Of a stretch of DNA of 64,000 nt, positions 1 through 11,560 are shown one piece after another (within the stretch, counting starts at the first letter, position 1; each line of letters begins with the position of its first letter). The stretch spans positions 6,135,501-6,199,500 of the forward strand of contig NC_084894.1 of the NCBI RefSeq assembly GCF_958979055.1, in the 5' to 3' direction. Source of the DNA: Alnus glutinosa (taxonomy: Eukaryota; Streptophyta; Magnoliopsida; Fagales; Betulaceae). A program made the translations under genes and the position numbers. The notes under the pieces were generated by a model that worked only from the letters and a program-made list of their open reading frames with translations, was not told the DNA's origin and made no database searches.

Positions 1-1356
1 CCTACAACCATTTGGACAGTGTTATCTTTGGCTTACTCTCGCAGCTGGGACATGCGTCAAATTGACATTCAAAACGCCTTTCTACATGGTTTTCTCGATG
101 AAGAAGTATATATGTCTCAGCCACCCGTATTCTCTCATCCAAGTCTACTGAATCATGTTTGTAAACTACAAAATGCCCTTTATGGCTTGAAACAAGCCCC
201 ACTAGCTTGGTTTGCCCAACTAAACACCAAACTATATGATATGGGTTTTACTAGTTCTAAGGCAGATTCATCTCTTTTTCTTTTACGGACTACATCATTA
301 ACTATGTTTGTTTTAGTCTATGTTGATGATATCATCATCACTGCCTTTGTTCCAGCATCTATCTCTGATCTTTTGCAGCAGCTTCAGATGTCTTTTGTAG
401 TCAAAGATCTTGGCAAACTCAACTACTTCCTCGATGTGGAAGTTGTTCCACTGAAATCTAGTCTTCTACTCTCACATAGACGCTACATTCTTGATCTCCT
501 CAAGCGTACCAATATGCTTGAAGCTAAGCCAATTTCATCTCCAATGTCTTCTTCAAGTTCTCTCTCAGCTTTTGATGGTGATTCTATGGATGGTCCTTTG
601 CTCTATCGTAGTACCGTGGGATCTCTGCAGTATTTATCTCTCACGCGCCCTGACTTGGCCTTTGCAGTAAACCGAGTGTGTCAATTTATGCACATGCCCA
701 TTAAACTTCATTGGCAAGCTGTCAAAAGGATACTACGCTATCTAAAGCACACGGTCTCTCATGGTCTTCTACTCACTCGGTCGAATACATCTACACTTGA
801 AGTCTTTTCTGATGCGGATTGGGCCGGGTGCCCCGATGATCGAAAGTCTATTGGCGGATATTGTGTATTTTTGGGATCCAACCTGATTTCTTGGAGTTCT
901 AAGAAACACCCGACAATGTCCAAATCGAGTACAGAAGCTGAGTATAAGTCCGTTGCCAATGCCAATGCCGAACTGCTGTGGATTCAATACCTTCTTCGAG
1001 ATCTTGATGTCCATCTTTCTTTTCCTCCAAAGTTATGGTGTGATAATATTGGAGCCACAAACTTGGTAGCCAGTCTGGTTTTCCATGCTAGAACCAAACA
1101 TGTGGAAATTGATTTCCACTTTGTTCGGGATCATGTTGCTGCCAAAACTCTAAAAATTCTATTCATTCCCAGCAAAGAGCAAATTGTTGATGTTCTAACC
1201 AAACCAATTGCTTCAAATCGGTTTCCATGGTTTAGCTCCAAGCTCAACGTGCAAGCTTCCCCATTGACCTTGAGCGGGGATGTTAAAGCACCCGGACTCT
1301 TGTCAAAGAGTCCTAGTGCTAAAGGTCTCTTATCTTCAACTGAAGATAAGAGATAA
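1..1356 (+). CDS. Copia retrotransposon polyprotein, C-terminal part (reverse transcriptase and RNase H)
   Basis: The reading frame is open from base 1 to the stop at 1354-1356, so the protein begins upstream of the window. Visible parts are the RT region with the Copia hallmark IQNAFLHG, the YGLKQAP motif, and the catalytic YVDD box at 319-330, followed by RNase H with SDADWAG, the SSTEAEY motif and the conserved DN of LWCDN. This order, RT then RNase H at the very end of pol, is that of Ty1/Copia. No stop or frameshift interrupts the visible part, so the insertion is fairly young or still coding. The last 25 or so codons run into the 3' LTR. It lies on the same strand as the nitrilase gene that follows, probably in its first intron. 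The N-terminal gag, protease and integrase cannot be judged. Confidence 0.95.
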   Translation, partial: PTTIWTVLSLAYSRSWDMRQIDIQNAFLHGFLDEEVYMSQPPVFSHPSLLNHVCKLQNALYGLKQAPLAWFAQLNTKLYDMGFTSSKADSSLFLLRTTSLTMFVLVYVDDIIITAFVPASISDLLQQLQMSFVVKDLGKLNYFLDVEVVPLKSSLLLSHRRYILDLLKRTNMLEAKPISSPMSSSSSLSAFDGDSMDGPLLYRSTVGSLQYLSLTRPDLAFAVNRVCQFMHMPIKLHWQAVKRILRYLKHTVSHGLLLTRSNTSTLEVFSDADWAGCPDDRKSIGGYCVFLGSNLISWSSKKHPTMSKSSTEAEYKSVANANAELLWIQYLLRDLDVHLSFPPKLWCDNIGATNLVASLVFHARTKHVEIDFHFVRDHVAAKTLKILFIPSKEQIVDVLTKPIASNRFPWFSSKLNVQASPLTLSGDVKAPGLLSKSPSAKGLLSSTEDKR

Positions 1357-1580
1357 CTTCTAAATTTTGAATTGTAAACAAACCGGTTAGACTTAGAGTA
1401 GAACTCTAACCGGTTGTATTTGATTAGATCATAATAGGTTTAAATTAAGTCTATCCTATAGTGTAATTCTATTTCTCTGTAAACCCTCCTAGATAGAAAC
1501 CTTCTCTATCTCAAACTCTTGTAACCGATTCTCTATGTATACAAGTGCAATCAACTAGTGAACAATACGGTTGAAACACA
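1281..1580 (+). repeat. 3' LTR of the Copia element (approximate)
   Basis: A purine-rich tract (GAGCGGGGA, 1272-1280) is followed directly by TGTTAAAGCA, the usual arrangement of polypurine tract and LTR start. A plausible LTR end is ...GAAACACA at 1580, giving TG...CA termini and about 300 bp. The 5' LTR and the upstream target-site copy are outside the window, so the right boundary is not verified. Confidence 0.6.
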
Positions 1581-2334
1581 ATTCAGATAAATCTTTTATA
1601 TGTGAAAGATCCTGAAACAACTTGGATCCTTTGGTTTTTCGCCTAAAACTGCATCCAGAATGCAGTTTCTGAATTGGTTGGATTCAAACTAGTTTAAGAG
1701 ACAGATATGAATAAATTTAAAAAATCGTATCAGAGTTGAAATGAAATCCTATGTATGTTTCAAAATTTTGGAGACTAAGTTACAGCATCTTTTCAACTAG
1801 GAGAACAAGTCTGGTGTTCATGGCTTTCTTTCTGGCTGGGCCTTACATCCACAATATTTTATGCATTACAAAATCATACTCATGTTGATGTAAATAGTAT
1901 ATTACTTAAGAAAAATGTAATATGCAGTATGGCTGACGAAAATAGCATTATATATATTATTACCTGAAAAAAATGCAAATATGTGGAACTTTTCGTCCTT
2001 TTTTGAGAATCTTTTTGTTGATGTGTTGCAACTTAAGAATTTTATTTATTTTTTATTTTTTTAACCGTCAGCATGCAACGTAAGATTAACCCATTTTGAC
2101 ATCATGATAATTTGGAATTCAGATCTTGCATGGAATGGGCAAGTATTGAGTAGCTCAAATGGACACTATCAAGTTGCAGCAGATCTATTGACTAAAAATA
2201 ATAGTAATTATACGTGTGATGAAATTACCTGTACTTTCATTGTTAATGCCATTTGGGAGCCTAATTAAATTCATATTGAATCTGTATAGGTTTAATTATG
2301 CTCACTTTTCACTAAAATATTTGATACATTGCAG

Positions 2335-5300
2335 GTCCTGAAGTTGACCGGTTAGCTGCAATGGCTGGAAAGTATAAGGTGTATTTGGTGATGGGTGTGA
2401 TAGAGAGGGATGGATATACACTCTATTGTACTGTTCTATTTTTTGATTCTCAAGGTCGTTACCTGGGAAAGCACCGGAAAGTCATGCCAACAGCATTGGA
2501 GCGTATCATCTGGGGGTTTGGAGATGGATCAACAATTCCAGTTTTTGAAACTCCAATTGGAAAAATAGGTGCTGCCATTTGTTGGGAAAACAGAATGCCT
2601 TTGCTAAGGACAGCGATGTATGCTAAAGGTTAGTAATCTTTGATCCTTACTGCAATTCATATTAATACAAATATGTATAACATTTTTTCAACCTGCTTTT
2701 TCTTTTTCCATTTCTTTCCCTCTTATTGGTTGGGGAGTAATATCGTATTTTGATTATTTATTTATGTATTTTGGTTTTGTGGAATCTCGCAGAGCTAAAT
2801 TGTTATCATTCCAGGAGCAATTGAAGAATTTTAAGAAAGTTGTAGCCCACCTTGGTGGCCCAGTTAGTGTTTATTCCCCCCTCCTTCCTCCCTTCCTCTC
2901 TGTGTGTGTATGCATTTGTTGGATCCTAACTAGGTCCTAGGTGTTCATGCTCTTAACTAATGAAATTGACAAATAAATATTTCTAGGGCCCAACTGTGCT
3001 GGCTCAAATTGCCACCAAGCTGGGATGTGCATCTCTGGAGAGAAACATCAGTCTGCCTGACTGTGCTGGCTCAAATTGGCACCAAAACTGAGATGTGCAA
3101 CTCCGGAGACCAGCATCAGTCTGCCAGAGTGCTAAATAGCTCAGGCCGTTTGCGATAATCGGTGCTAAGAAACCATCCATCTCCTATGTGAAAGCGTACT
3201 ATCTCCCAAGTGAGATCTCCCCTGGCCTCCTCTTTGAGTGCTTGGGGAGGAGGGAAGAGGCTCTCTCCTCTCCAACCCCCTCTTCCTGTCGCCTGTTTCT
3301 CCCTAGTTTCTTTTTTTTTTTCCTTTCTGTGTTTTGTAACCCACATCTACTGCTCCCCACCCACAGCCTTCGCCCATGTCCCCCTCCCCCACCCCAGCCG
3401 ACCTCTTCTCCATCTTTCCCTCCCCTGCTTCGTCTCATATGAGTCACACACGCTGCCTAGGGTGGAAGATCTACATCTTTTAAGATGTAGATCTACTGCT
3501 CTACGTCCACCTTCACCTTCCACACGCTTCTCCCACAGGGCCTCACCCTCCTTAGCCCCACCCCTGCCCTGCACATCCCTCCCCCACCACATGTGTCCCA
3601 CGCACCACCACAACCACACATCTTCCCATCCAAGCAGCAAATCTGAGGCTTCTGTGTTGGTTTCCTTCTTCTTTCACCTCTCTCCCAGATCACCATAGTT
3701 GATGCCTCCTTTTTGTCTATGAAGTTTGCAAAGAATAGATGTCTGCTGTACCAACCGTTGGACTTACCGGACATCAGAGTGGATTTCTTCTGTGACAACT
3801 CTAACTCAATTGATTTTAGTGCAATCCTCCCCATTGTGGCAACTAGGACTCCTTGTTGCCACCACAGGTGTGCCTACCAACAGCCAATCTTCTGGTTTGC
3901 TACAAGAACCTCCTTTTTTAGCAGCCCATTCTTGGTCCTTGGGTCAAGAAGTTACTGGACTGGATCATTTACTAGGCCCATTTTCATTTTTTTTTTTGTA
4001 ATTGTTTTATTGGGTACTGTATCATCTTTATGTTACACGTAGATTACTGTTTAGGGTTTTTTATGGAATTTAGATGGAAATTAGGAAGAAAATGGAGAGA
4101 AAATATGCTGTAATTATACTGAAAATCCCTTAAGAAAACATAAGCGGCAGATTCGAGGAGCCACCCTCCAAGGAACAAGTCCAATTTTCCAGATGCCCTC
4201 ATCCTGTGCTAAGCGAGACTTATATAGTGTCTCTTACAATGGCACTTCCAACCCTACTAAAACGACAGTACTTAAGGACTCATAAACGACTAGCTCTAGG
4301 GATAAACGGCAGGTCCTTAGTTAGTGATACGCACCGCATCAGCCGTCCTAGGACCCCAAAACGCACCGCATGAGGCTTCTAGAACGCCTAGCTGAATGCC
4401 TAGCTGGACCGCCCACTACAACGTTCTGATGAAGCCACGTAACCCTCCTGTTCGACCACACAACTCCTCAACTATCTTTCTTCAAGCTTCAAGCTTGATT
4501 CCTTCTCTCTTCGAAGAGCTGTGACACTGTACTAGTGAGCTTGTTGAGGTCCCCCACCCCCTCCATGTGTATCTTGTTTTTGTTTTGTTAGTGAATCTTA
4601 ATCTTACCAAAAAAAAATTAGTCAGACAAGCCCTTGTTAGCAATACTTGTGTGATGGTTACTTTTGATTTGTCAAAGTTAAAACCTTCATTTCTCATTTC
4701 CAATATCGGTATACTTTTTTTTTTGTTAGATATTAATAGTTTTTATATTAAAACTAAAAAATTCTTTTTAGAACCCAAGTTGTTACAAACCATATTATCA
4801 AACAGAATAATGGTTAAGTCAATTATCACAGTTAAAGTCACTACAATCCAATAAAACGTAAAATAAAACCAACACAAGAATTTGGTTACAAAGTGAAAAC
4901 CTTTGAAAGAACTCTTCAAAAGTAAAACAATTTGGGGGCCAATCAACCCCAAAGATATCCACTATAGAAGGTTTATGTTACACATAAGTCAACTTAAAAA
5001 ACTTTTGTAACGCAAGACCCAATTTGCAAACCCCGAAAAACGACTCGTACACATTCCATTGCAGTAGTTTCAAAACTTCTGGCCTTTTTCTACAAGGATC
5101 ACCTTCACAAACAAACCTTGTCCGCTGCGACCAGAACTCTGGTAGTTGAAGGTTTTTCTACAGTTTAATTGATGAAGAACAAGGAGATGACGTGTATTGG
5201 TTTAGGGTCAAAACTGTTTAAGTTTGTCTCCAAGAACAATGAATAAAAGGCTCTAGGTCTTATGAAAATCGTAGGTTATTAGGCTTATATCGGTAGAACA

Positions 5301-8300
5301 CATGCTTTTAAGTCAAGTTGGTTTAGGATTAAAACACTTTGCAGCTGCTTCATTTGAACGAGAGTTAAGTTTGTTCAAACGAATTCTTGGTAGTCCTGAT
5401 GCAACACTTCATTCAAACGAGCTTCGAGCGAAAGTACAAACTAGGCTCTCGGATTTTTGTATGAAACTTGATGTATACCTTTGTTTGAACAGGCTTCAAA
5501 TGAAGCTTTCAAATCTTCAATTTCAGCACCAAAATAAAACCGACTCATCCCTAAACCAAGGCCTAAAATATTACAACCCAGAAACCATGTTTTGACACAA
5601 GAAACTGCCAACACACTAAAACCTAACAAAAACTTTGTTTAATTGATTAGTTTTCTGTTGGCAAAGTCTTTCCTATATTATGAGTATTATCTGATATCTG
5701 TTCTTAAATTATGTGCCCCAGCTCCTTGAATTTGCTTCTTATTGATTGAATGCCATCTTAAGTAATTTTGGTTGAGAATACTAAATGTGATTATCTATAA
5801 TGATTATGATTATGATACATGGGATTTCTGCTTGGAAATTATATCTTTTTTTTTTTTTTGTTTCATGATGTTTAGTTTTAGATCATCTTATATATTTAGG
5901 TTTGATTTATGGTAGTCTTTGTTTTTAGGCATTGAAATATATTGTGCACCTACGGCTGATGCCAGGGAGGTATGGCAAGCATCAATGACCCACATCGCTC
6001 TTGAGGGTGGATGTTTTGTTTTATCAGCCAACCAATTCTGTCGAAGGAAAGATTACCCACCTCCCTCAGAGTATGAATTTTCAGGCACAGAAGAGGGCCT
6101 CGCACCAGATTCTGTTGTCTGTGCTGGAGGCAGTGTCATTATATCACCCTCAGGGACTGTTCTGGCAGGACCCAACTATGACGGGGAGGCACTCATCTCA
6201 GCAGATCTAGGTATCTCGACACTCTTGTCTACTATATGTACTTTCCTTAACTTTCAAGGTGTCTCTTAAGTCTTTGCAGAATTATAGTAGTTTCTCTTTG
6301 TAGTAATATTCATGAGAAATCAATATGGTTGAGCAATTTGATGGGTTCCTGAGATAAATTGTTTATATAGTTTGAAGGGACAACAAAAATAAAGAAAACA
6401 AATTTAGTCACAAAACTACCATTGCATAGACTGATTCCAAGAAAGCAACTGTAAGAGACCGAAAGCAACCATCTAGAATGTGTTCCGTCCAGATGGAGTG
6501 TTAGAATGCAAACGGAAAGACCTAAAGAAGCTATCTATAGTGTTGTATGCTATGCTTTTATTTGCTCTTTTCATTTTCTTTTTGCATACTCTTGCATTCA
6601 AGGGTCAAATTAATTTGGATTATGGCCTTTGCTATGAACTTCAAGCCTTTTTCCTTTATTTTATTTTTTTGCTTGCTTAGCATCTACATGAGTTAATTGT
6701 CCCATTTTAAGAAGTACTTTCTAAGGGAAAAAAAAAAAAATTAAGGTGAAATACTGTTAATATGTGTGCGTATATTTTAGTTGAAATATGATTTAACATG
6801 AAATATAAATGCGAAGGCATGAAAAGAAAACACCTTTTTTGCAAATCTCAGCCAATCCTTAGCTTTTTCAAGTGAGAAGGTGCAGCCTGCTTTTTAGAGA
6901 TACCAGCTCAGCAGTATTTGGGTGAGTTGCGTGCTGTAGTGTTGGTTTTCATTGACTTTTGAAAGGGGGGGAGTGTTTTAAATCCTCATTTTGGACGGTG
7001 CAGTGACCAGTGTCAACATTATTGCTCTCGATGGACCACAACTTGTGCATCTCATTGGAAATTCACATGGTTCCGATTCTTTTCACCATCTGATTTTACC
7101 TCACTTTTGTGGTAAAACTATAGGCTGTCATTATGGCTGTTGAAAATTACAGCTGAAGTCCTGACTGAAGTCAGGCAGTAGAATTATTAATTGGTCCTCT
7201 CTCTAGCTGTGTCCAACCCCCTCCTGATATGGTCCTTGAATGTTCTCTCCCAAATGTAAAGACAGGAGTGTCTCACATCAAGAATTTCCTGCTTCTTACG
7301 CATAGCTTCACTAGACAGATGAAGAAAAAATAACGTTGTTGGCTTCTTTGAGGGAGCCGGGCCTCCTAATACAGCAAGCTGTAATTTTGGAAAAATACTC
7401 GATGATACTTATTTATTCCTCTTGCACTCATTTATACACGTTTGGAACTAAGAGTCCCATAACAACTGTAATTAAGACTCCTACTCCTGCAACGACTACT
7501 TGATATTAAGGTAAACCACTGCTACCAAATACTAGAACTAGATAACTACTTTTACTTAGGAGAAATGATTCTCCTACATCTTTCATACACCTCTCTCCCA
7601 CCTCATCCTACGTGACGTTCTTTTTTCATTTTCTATTTTTATCAACCAATTTTTAGGAGAAATGATGCGTTTACAACTTTTGTACAACTCAAACAACTTT
7701 TTTTCAAACTAACCATTGGATCTATTTTTTACATGTGGGTTCTACATATCTAATGGTTGATTTTTTTAAAAATAAAAATAAAAAATTGTTAGAGTTGTTC
7801 AGAAGTTGTAAACATATCATATCTCCTTTTAATGACATAAATTTAAAATGAAAAAATGATGTTATGTAGGATGAGGTTATTGAGGTGTGTAAGAAGTGTA
7901 TGAAAGATGTAGAAGAATCATTTCTCTTTACTTAATGGTAAAATTCTGGATATACCAGATAACTAGACTCCCATAACTAGATAAACTGCTAGACTCCTAC
8001 TTGGACGGTAATTTAAGATTACAGAACCAACTAAACAAAATAACTAATTAATGAGAGTGTATCACATTAGCTGTGGTGTTTTTTATTTATTTTATTATTA
8101 TTATTATTATTTTTTTTTTTTTTTTGTGGGTTGGTACATTTAGTTGTGTTTTTGGTTTGATAGTCGACCTCTGATTCTGGTGATGTGAAAATGTTGCAGA
8201 TCTGGGTGAAATAGCTCGGGCAAAATTTGATTTTGATGTTGTTGGACACTATTCAAGGCCAGAAGTCCTAAGCTTGATTGTGAGGGACCATCCAACAAAG

Positions 8301-8342
8301 CCAGTTACTTTCACATCAGCATCAGAGAAAACTGAAGGCTAG
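2335..8342 (+). CDS. NIT4: NIT4-type nitrilase (beta-cyanoalanine nitrilase/hydratase), last three exons; 5' exon outside window
   Basis: Exons are 2335-2628, 5929-6210 and 8200-8342, all with AG/GT borders and phase-consistent junctions (Gly split at the first, Asp at the second). The joined protein matches plant NIT4: GPEVDRLA, the LGKHRK segment with the catalytic lysine, [10 protein letters not shown] with the nucleophilic cysteine, the [11 protein letters not shown] and [14 protein letters not shown] blocks, and the C-terminal [14 protein letters not shown], ending SEKTEG. The catalytic glutamate would lie in the missing first exon. NIT4 enzymes convert beta-cyanoalanine, made when cyanide from ethylene synthesis is detoxified, to asparagine and aspartate. 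All visible exons are undamaged. The introns are long (3.3 kb and 2.0 kb) and hold repeats; a Copia element lies just upstream, inferred to be in intron 1. The assignment to NIT4 rather than a NIT1-3 paralogue rests on recalled sequence similarity. Confidence 0.93.
2629..5928 (+). other. Long nitrilase intron with repeat-derived DNA
   Basis: This 3.3-kb intron holds a short tandem duplication (2994-3126), a C/T-rich stretch at about 3200-3700 whose chance ORFs on both strands are proline- or arginine-rich without a domain, and AT-rich DNA after 4500. The part at 5290-5600 repeats a GTTTGAACGAGCTTC-like motif. Parts at 4080-4500 and 4830-5170 look like decayed LTR sequence, but no ends or coding region could be fixed. 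Confidence 0.5.
2994..3126. repeat. Imperfect tandem duplication, about 67-bp unit, two copies
   Basis: Both copies start CTGTGCTGGCTCAAATTG and end near CATCAGTCTGCC; the first is 2994-3060 and the second begins at 3061. They differ at roughly one position in six. It lies in the large nitrilase intron and has no recognisable coding content. Confidence 0.8.
7559..7926. mobile_element. MITE with an 8-bp target duplication, in the nitrilase intron
   Basis: The element starts GGAGAAATGATTCTCC and ends with GAATCATTTCTC, so the termini are inverted (shared core GAGAAATGATTC, extending inward through CTACATCTTTCATACAC). It is flanked by identical TTTACTTA copies at 7551-7558 and 7927-7934. An 8-bp duplication fits the hAT superfamily. 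No ORF is present, so it is non-autonomous. Confidence 0.85.
7656..7826. mobile_element. MITE nested inside the 7559-7926 element
   Basis: Inner inverted ends begin GGAGAAATGATGCG on the left and, read from the right on the other strand, GGAGATATGATATG; both continue into TTTACAACTT. The central part is AT-rich, and the flanks share TTTTA. The ends resemble those of the host MITE, so the two may be relatives. Confidence 0.7.
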
Positions 8343-9166
8343 TTAATTGTATAACTTTCACCAGCCAGCAATTAGTACACTTCTGCAAAATGTAGGCCTT
8401 GTCATCAATCGAAGGACACTAGTTTTGACACCATCTTCTTTACTGTTGGCAGACTTATGGTCCATGTTGTGTCTTCCTTCATAAACAATCCTTTTCTTGC
8501 ATACCATATGTTGTTCTGGTGTTATTACAAGTTATATTTGGCTTACATTCTGTAAAAGTTTTCTTTTTATCCGTGCATAACAAATTAACAATGATGAATA
8601 ATATAAAATCGAAGAGAGAGAGCAAGAGAAAATCAAGACACATATTTACGTGGTTCGGCAATGTGCCTACCTTTACGAAAGTACGACTATTTCAATAATG
8701 ATTTAGAGTTACAGCATAACATATTTATTACAAAATTCTTTTGTACGAATAGATATGAATAACCTCAAAATACTCTTGTATTTCTCTCTATACCCAAGAG
8801 AATATGAGTCACTTGTTCCAACAAGTTTCAATGAAGTTCTCTGGTTAAAAAATGAATGGGCAAGATTGCAAAATTGGAGGACTTTGTCTACTTATTTTTT
8901 TCACTAGAAGCAATCTTGTCCACTCAGTTTTTAACAGGAGATTTCTATTGAAAATTTTACAGGATGGAAGCCACTTTGTCCTTTTTATTTTTCTTGTTTT
9001 GAGGGTGGCTGCCAATTGATTTTCTTTTACAATGTAAGGGTTGCTCCTTTTTGTGGCCTAATAACAAATTATAGATGGAATAAGGGGTGGGCGAGAAGAC
9101 CAAATCATCTCTCTAACCCACTTAAAAATATTAAAAAAATCAAAGATTCTATAACCAAATAACATT

Positions 9167-9269
9167 GAGAAATGATTGAGGAAGACCTTTAACCGGCTCC
9201 TCTCCCTCTTTTTTATATTCAAAAATGGGGGGAGAGGGGCCAGTTAAAGGTCTCCCTCAATCATTTCTC
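9167..9269. mobile_element. 103-bp foldback element with a 9-bp target duplication
   Basis: The element is almost entirely inverted repeat: the left arm starts GAGAAATGATTGAGG, the right arm ends CCTCAATCATTTCTC, and pairing continues through the AGACCTTTAAC region. Identical AATAACATT copies flank it at 9158-9166 and 9270-9278. The terminal GAGAAATGATT is shared with the MITE at 7559-7926. Confidence 0.85.
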
Positions 9270-10547
9270 AATAACATTTTATAAGTAAATGACCTCTCAA
9301 GATGTGATCGACTTTCAAAAGCATTGGAAAAATAAATGGAATTTGATAAACATAATACTGAAGGACAATGGTCAATGAATAGACCTTAAGGTATGTTCTC
9401 AAACAGTCCATTAAGAAAAGAACATCACATTTTATATTCTTTTTTTCCTATTAATTGTATCATTTAGTGAATGTCCAGTTATAAAAATGTCTTACAAAGT
9501 TGATTTTAGTTAATATGTAGATTTCTATGCTACTGTAAAGTAAAGGATGCTATGCTCCATGCTTCAACTATATCTTTTTAATCTTGTTCCTTAAAAACTA
9601 AAATCTTGTCTCCACAAAAAAATAAAAAATAAAAAAAATAAAAAATAAAATCTCTAAACAGAGTAATGTAGCCATGCATGCTTGGATTCTGTATGGATGT
9701 CTATTCATTGGGTTCACATATTGATGACAATCTGTCAAAACTGCTTTGGCTTACACTCAGTTAATATGGTACACAATTTCATCATCCTCGGTAAATTTTC
9801 ATAGAACAAACAACCTCTGCTCTCAATTTGAATTCTTGTTTGTTTTGGTCGGAGTTGATTCTTTACGTCTGACAACCTGTCGATGCTATAATAAAAATTA
9901 CTCTAACGTAGCATAGAAATAATTTAATAAAATCAAAAGGCAAATATTGTTAAGGATATTATAATTTTTATTACAAATTAAAGCAGCATTTATCATATTA
10001 GTTTCTTGCTTAAAACATGGATTGTGACATAAATTTATAAGGGAGTGTACCCTAAAACATTTTCCTTCTATGCTTTGGGTGAGAATAAACCATGCACTTC
10101 AAAAAGAAAAAGAAAAAGAGAGAGCATAAAACCATGCAAAACTATGCAGCAGAAGATAAAAGAAAATATTATGTGGTGATTATAAGTGCACAGTGTATAT
10201 CAATATCTTAATTTAATTTTATGAAAAATCCTGTAATTTTATATCAATTTTCTTAACTGTCGATGGGTGTCAAATATGAATCGGGATCTTCTGCAATTAA
10301 TTGTCTAAATTGCTAGTTATTTGGACAACAATTATGAGCCTATATAAAAAGGATCCACTTTGTGCATGTAGATCGGATTGAGATCTAGTATACACAATAA
10401 TTAGTTGCCCAATTAATTGCTAGGTGATTGCTAAGTGAGAGAGCCTATGTCATATGAGACCTTGCTGCTTGAGTTAGTAGCCGACCTCCCAAAATTTATT
10501 GGGCAATTGAATTCCATATAAGTTAACAATTTGGACAACTAATTATT

Positions 10548-10930
10548 GGATTAGGATCCCCTTTCTTTGAAATCAAGCCGTTTTTTACATTGAATGACGT
10601 TAAAAATGCTTCATATTAAAGATACGACATATTAACAATAAAATCAAAAAAAAAAAATTCATTTCAAAAGGCTTTTTTTTTTTTTTTTTTTTAACTTTTG
10701 AAGAGATGGTTCTTTTTTATTAAACCGAAAGACAGTTTTTTGTTCAAAATTTTTAAACGACATAAAGTGGCATTTTGGAATGATTCTTTTTTTTTTTTTT
10801 TTGGTTCCATTGTTAACATTTCATATATTTAATATGTGACATTTTTCACGCCATTCAATGAATAAAACGGCTTGATTTAAAAAAAAATTAAAAATTAAAA
10901 ATTTCTTTAAAATTGAAGGGAATCCGATCC
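10548..10930. mobile_element. MULE-like MITE with a 9-bp target duplication
   Basis: Long imperfect inverted arms: GAAATCAAGCCGTTTT with CATTGAATGACG on the left pairs with CCATTCAATGAATAAAACGG on the right. CTAATTATT occurs on both sides (10539-10547 and 10931-10939). The 9-bp duplication suggests Mutator ancestry. The interior is AT-rich and non-coding. Confidence 0.7.
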
Positions 10931-11384
10931 CTAATTATTATGGATCTAGGTCCAGATAAATTCTATATCAACTGTCAATTTAAATAATGGAGGATTAATC
11001 AAAGCTAAAGATGGAATCCCAAGACGAAAGAAGAAATGATTTGCCCAAAAAGTGAGGGCCCCCAATTATTAGTGGTGGAAATGGACTAGACGAAAAATGG
11101 TAGGGGGGCAAGGCAAAGGCAATTGGCCTGGGGGCAGGGATCTTGGGAAATAGACAAAAGAAAAAGGAGACATCGATGGGCAGAAGAAGTATCTGCTCGC
11201 ACGCATTTGTGTAGCATATCTACACTCTACCCCAACATCTTCCCCACCTTTTGTTTGGCTGAATCTGAGGTTGCTTCAATTCAAATTCCAACATCTCTCA
11301 TTCATTCATTCACCACGCCCACTACACCTCCTTGGGTCACCTCAATCCAAATTCCTTCAATTTTAATTTCATAAAGTTTATAAG

Positions 11385-11560
11385 GGTATAAGGGTCATTT
11401 CACCTTTTAATCGTCTAATTTAATCTCAAACCCTAACGTGAGAGATGAAATTATAAAAAATTGAAAGATTAATACACTAAATTTAGAGTTAATAAACTTT
11501 AGGAAGAGATTATAAAAGCGATGAAAGTTCAGAAAAATTAAGTGAATTTTTTTTTAAAAA
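11385..11560. repeat. Half copy of a dispersed MITE family (copy 1)
   Basis: The segment reading AAGGGTCATTTCACC, then CCCTAACG, then ATACACTAAATT and GATGAAAGTTCAG matches the right half of the elements at 23634-24036, 24945-25230 and 25797-26215. No left arm was found here, so it is truncated or degraded. Confidence 0.6.

Larger units (their letters stand above)
6211..8199 (+). other. Last nitrilase intron, with a nested MITE pair
   Basis: The intron runs from GTATCT at 6211 to TTGCAG at 8199. It contains the inverted-repeat element at 7559-7926 and otherwise AT-rich sequence with poly-T runs before the acceptor (8107-8125). No other coding sequence was seen. Confidence 0.7.

Noticed and set aside
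1720..1740. Primer-binding-site-like CGTATCAGAG after the LTR
   Set aside because: It lies about 140 bp beyond the 3' LTR, whereas a primer site directly follows a 5' LTR; likely chance or another relic.
2800..2880. Peptide-like [19 protein letters not shown] after the first visible nitrilase exon
   Set aside because: Not part of any nitrilase and too short to assign; no splice borders supporting an exon.
3188..3834. Overlapping ORFs on both strands, proline/serine- or glycine/arginine-rich
   Set aside because: They come from a C/T-rich stretch in a nitrilase intron, with no domain and equal openness in several frames.
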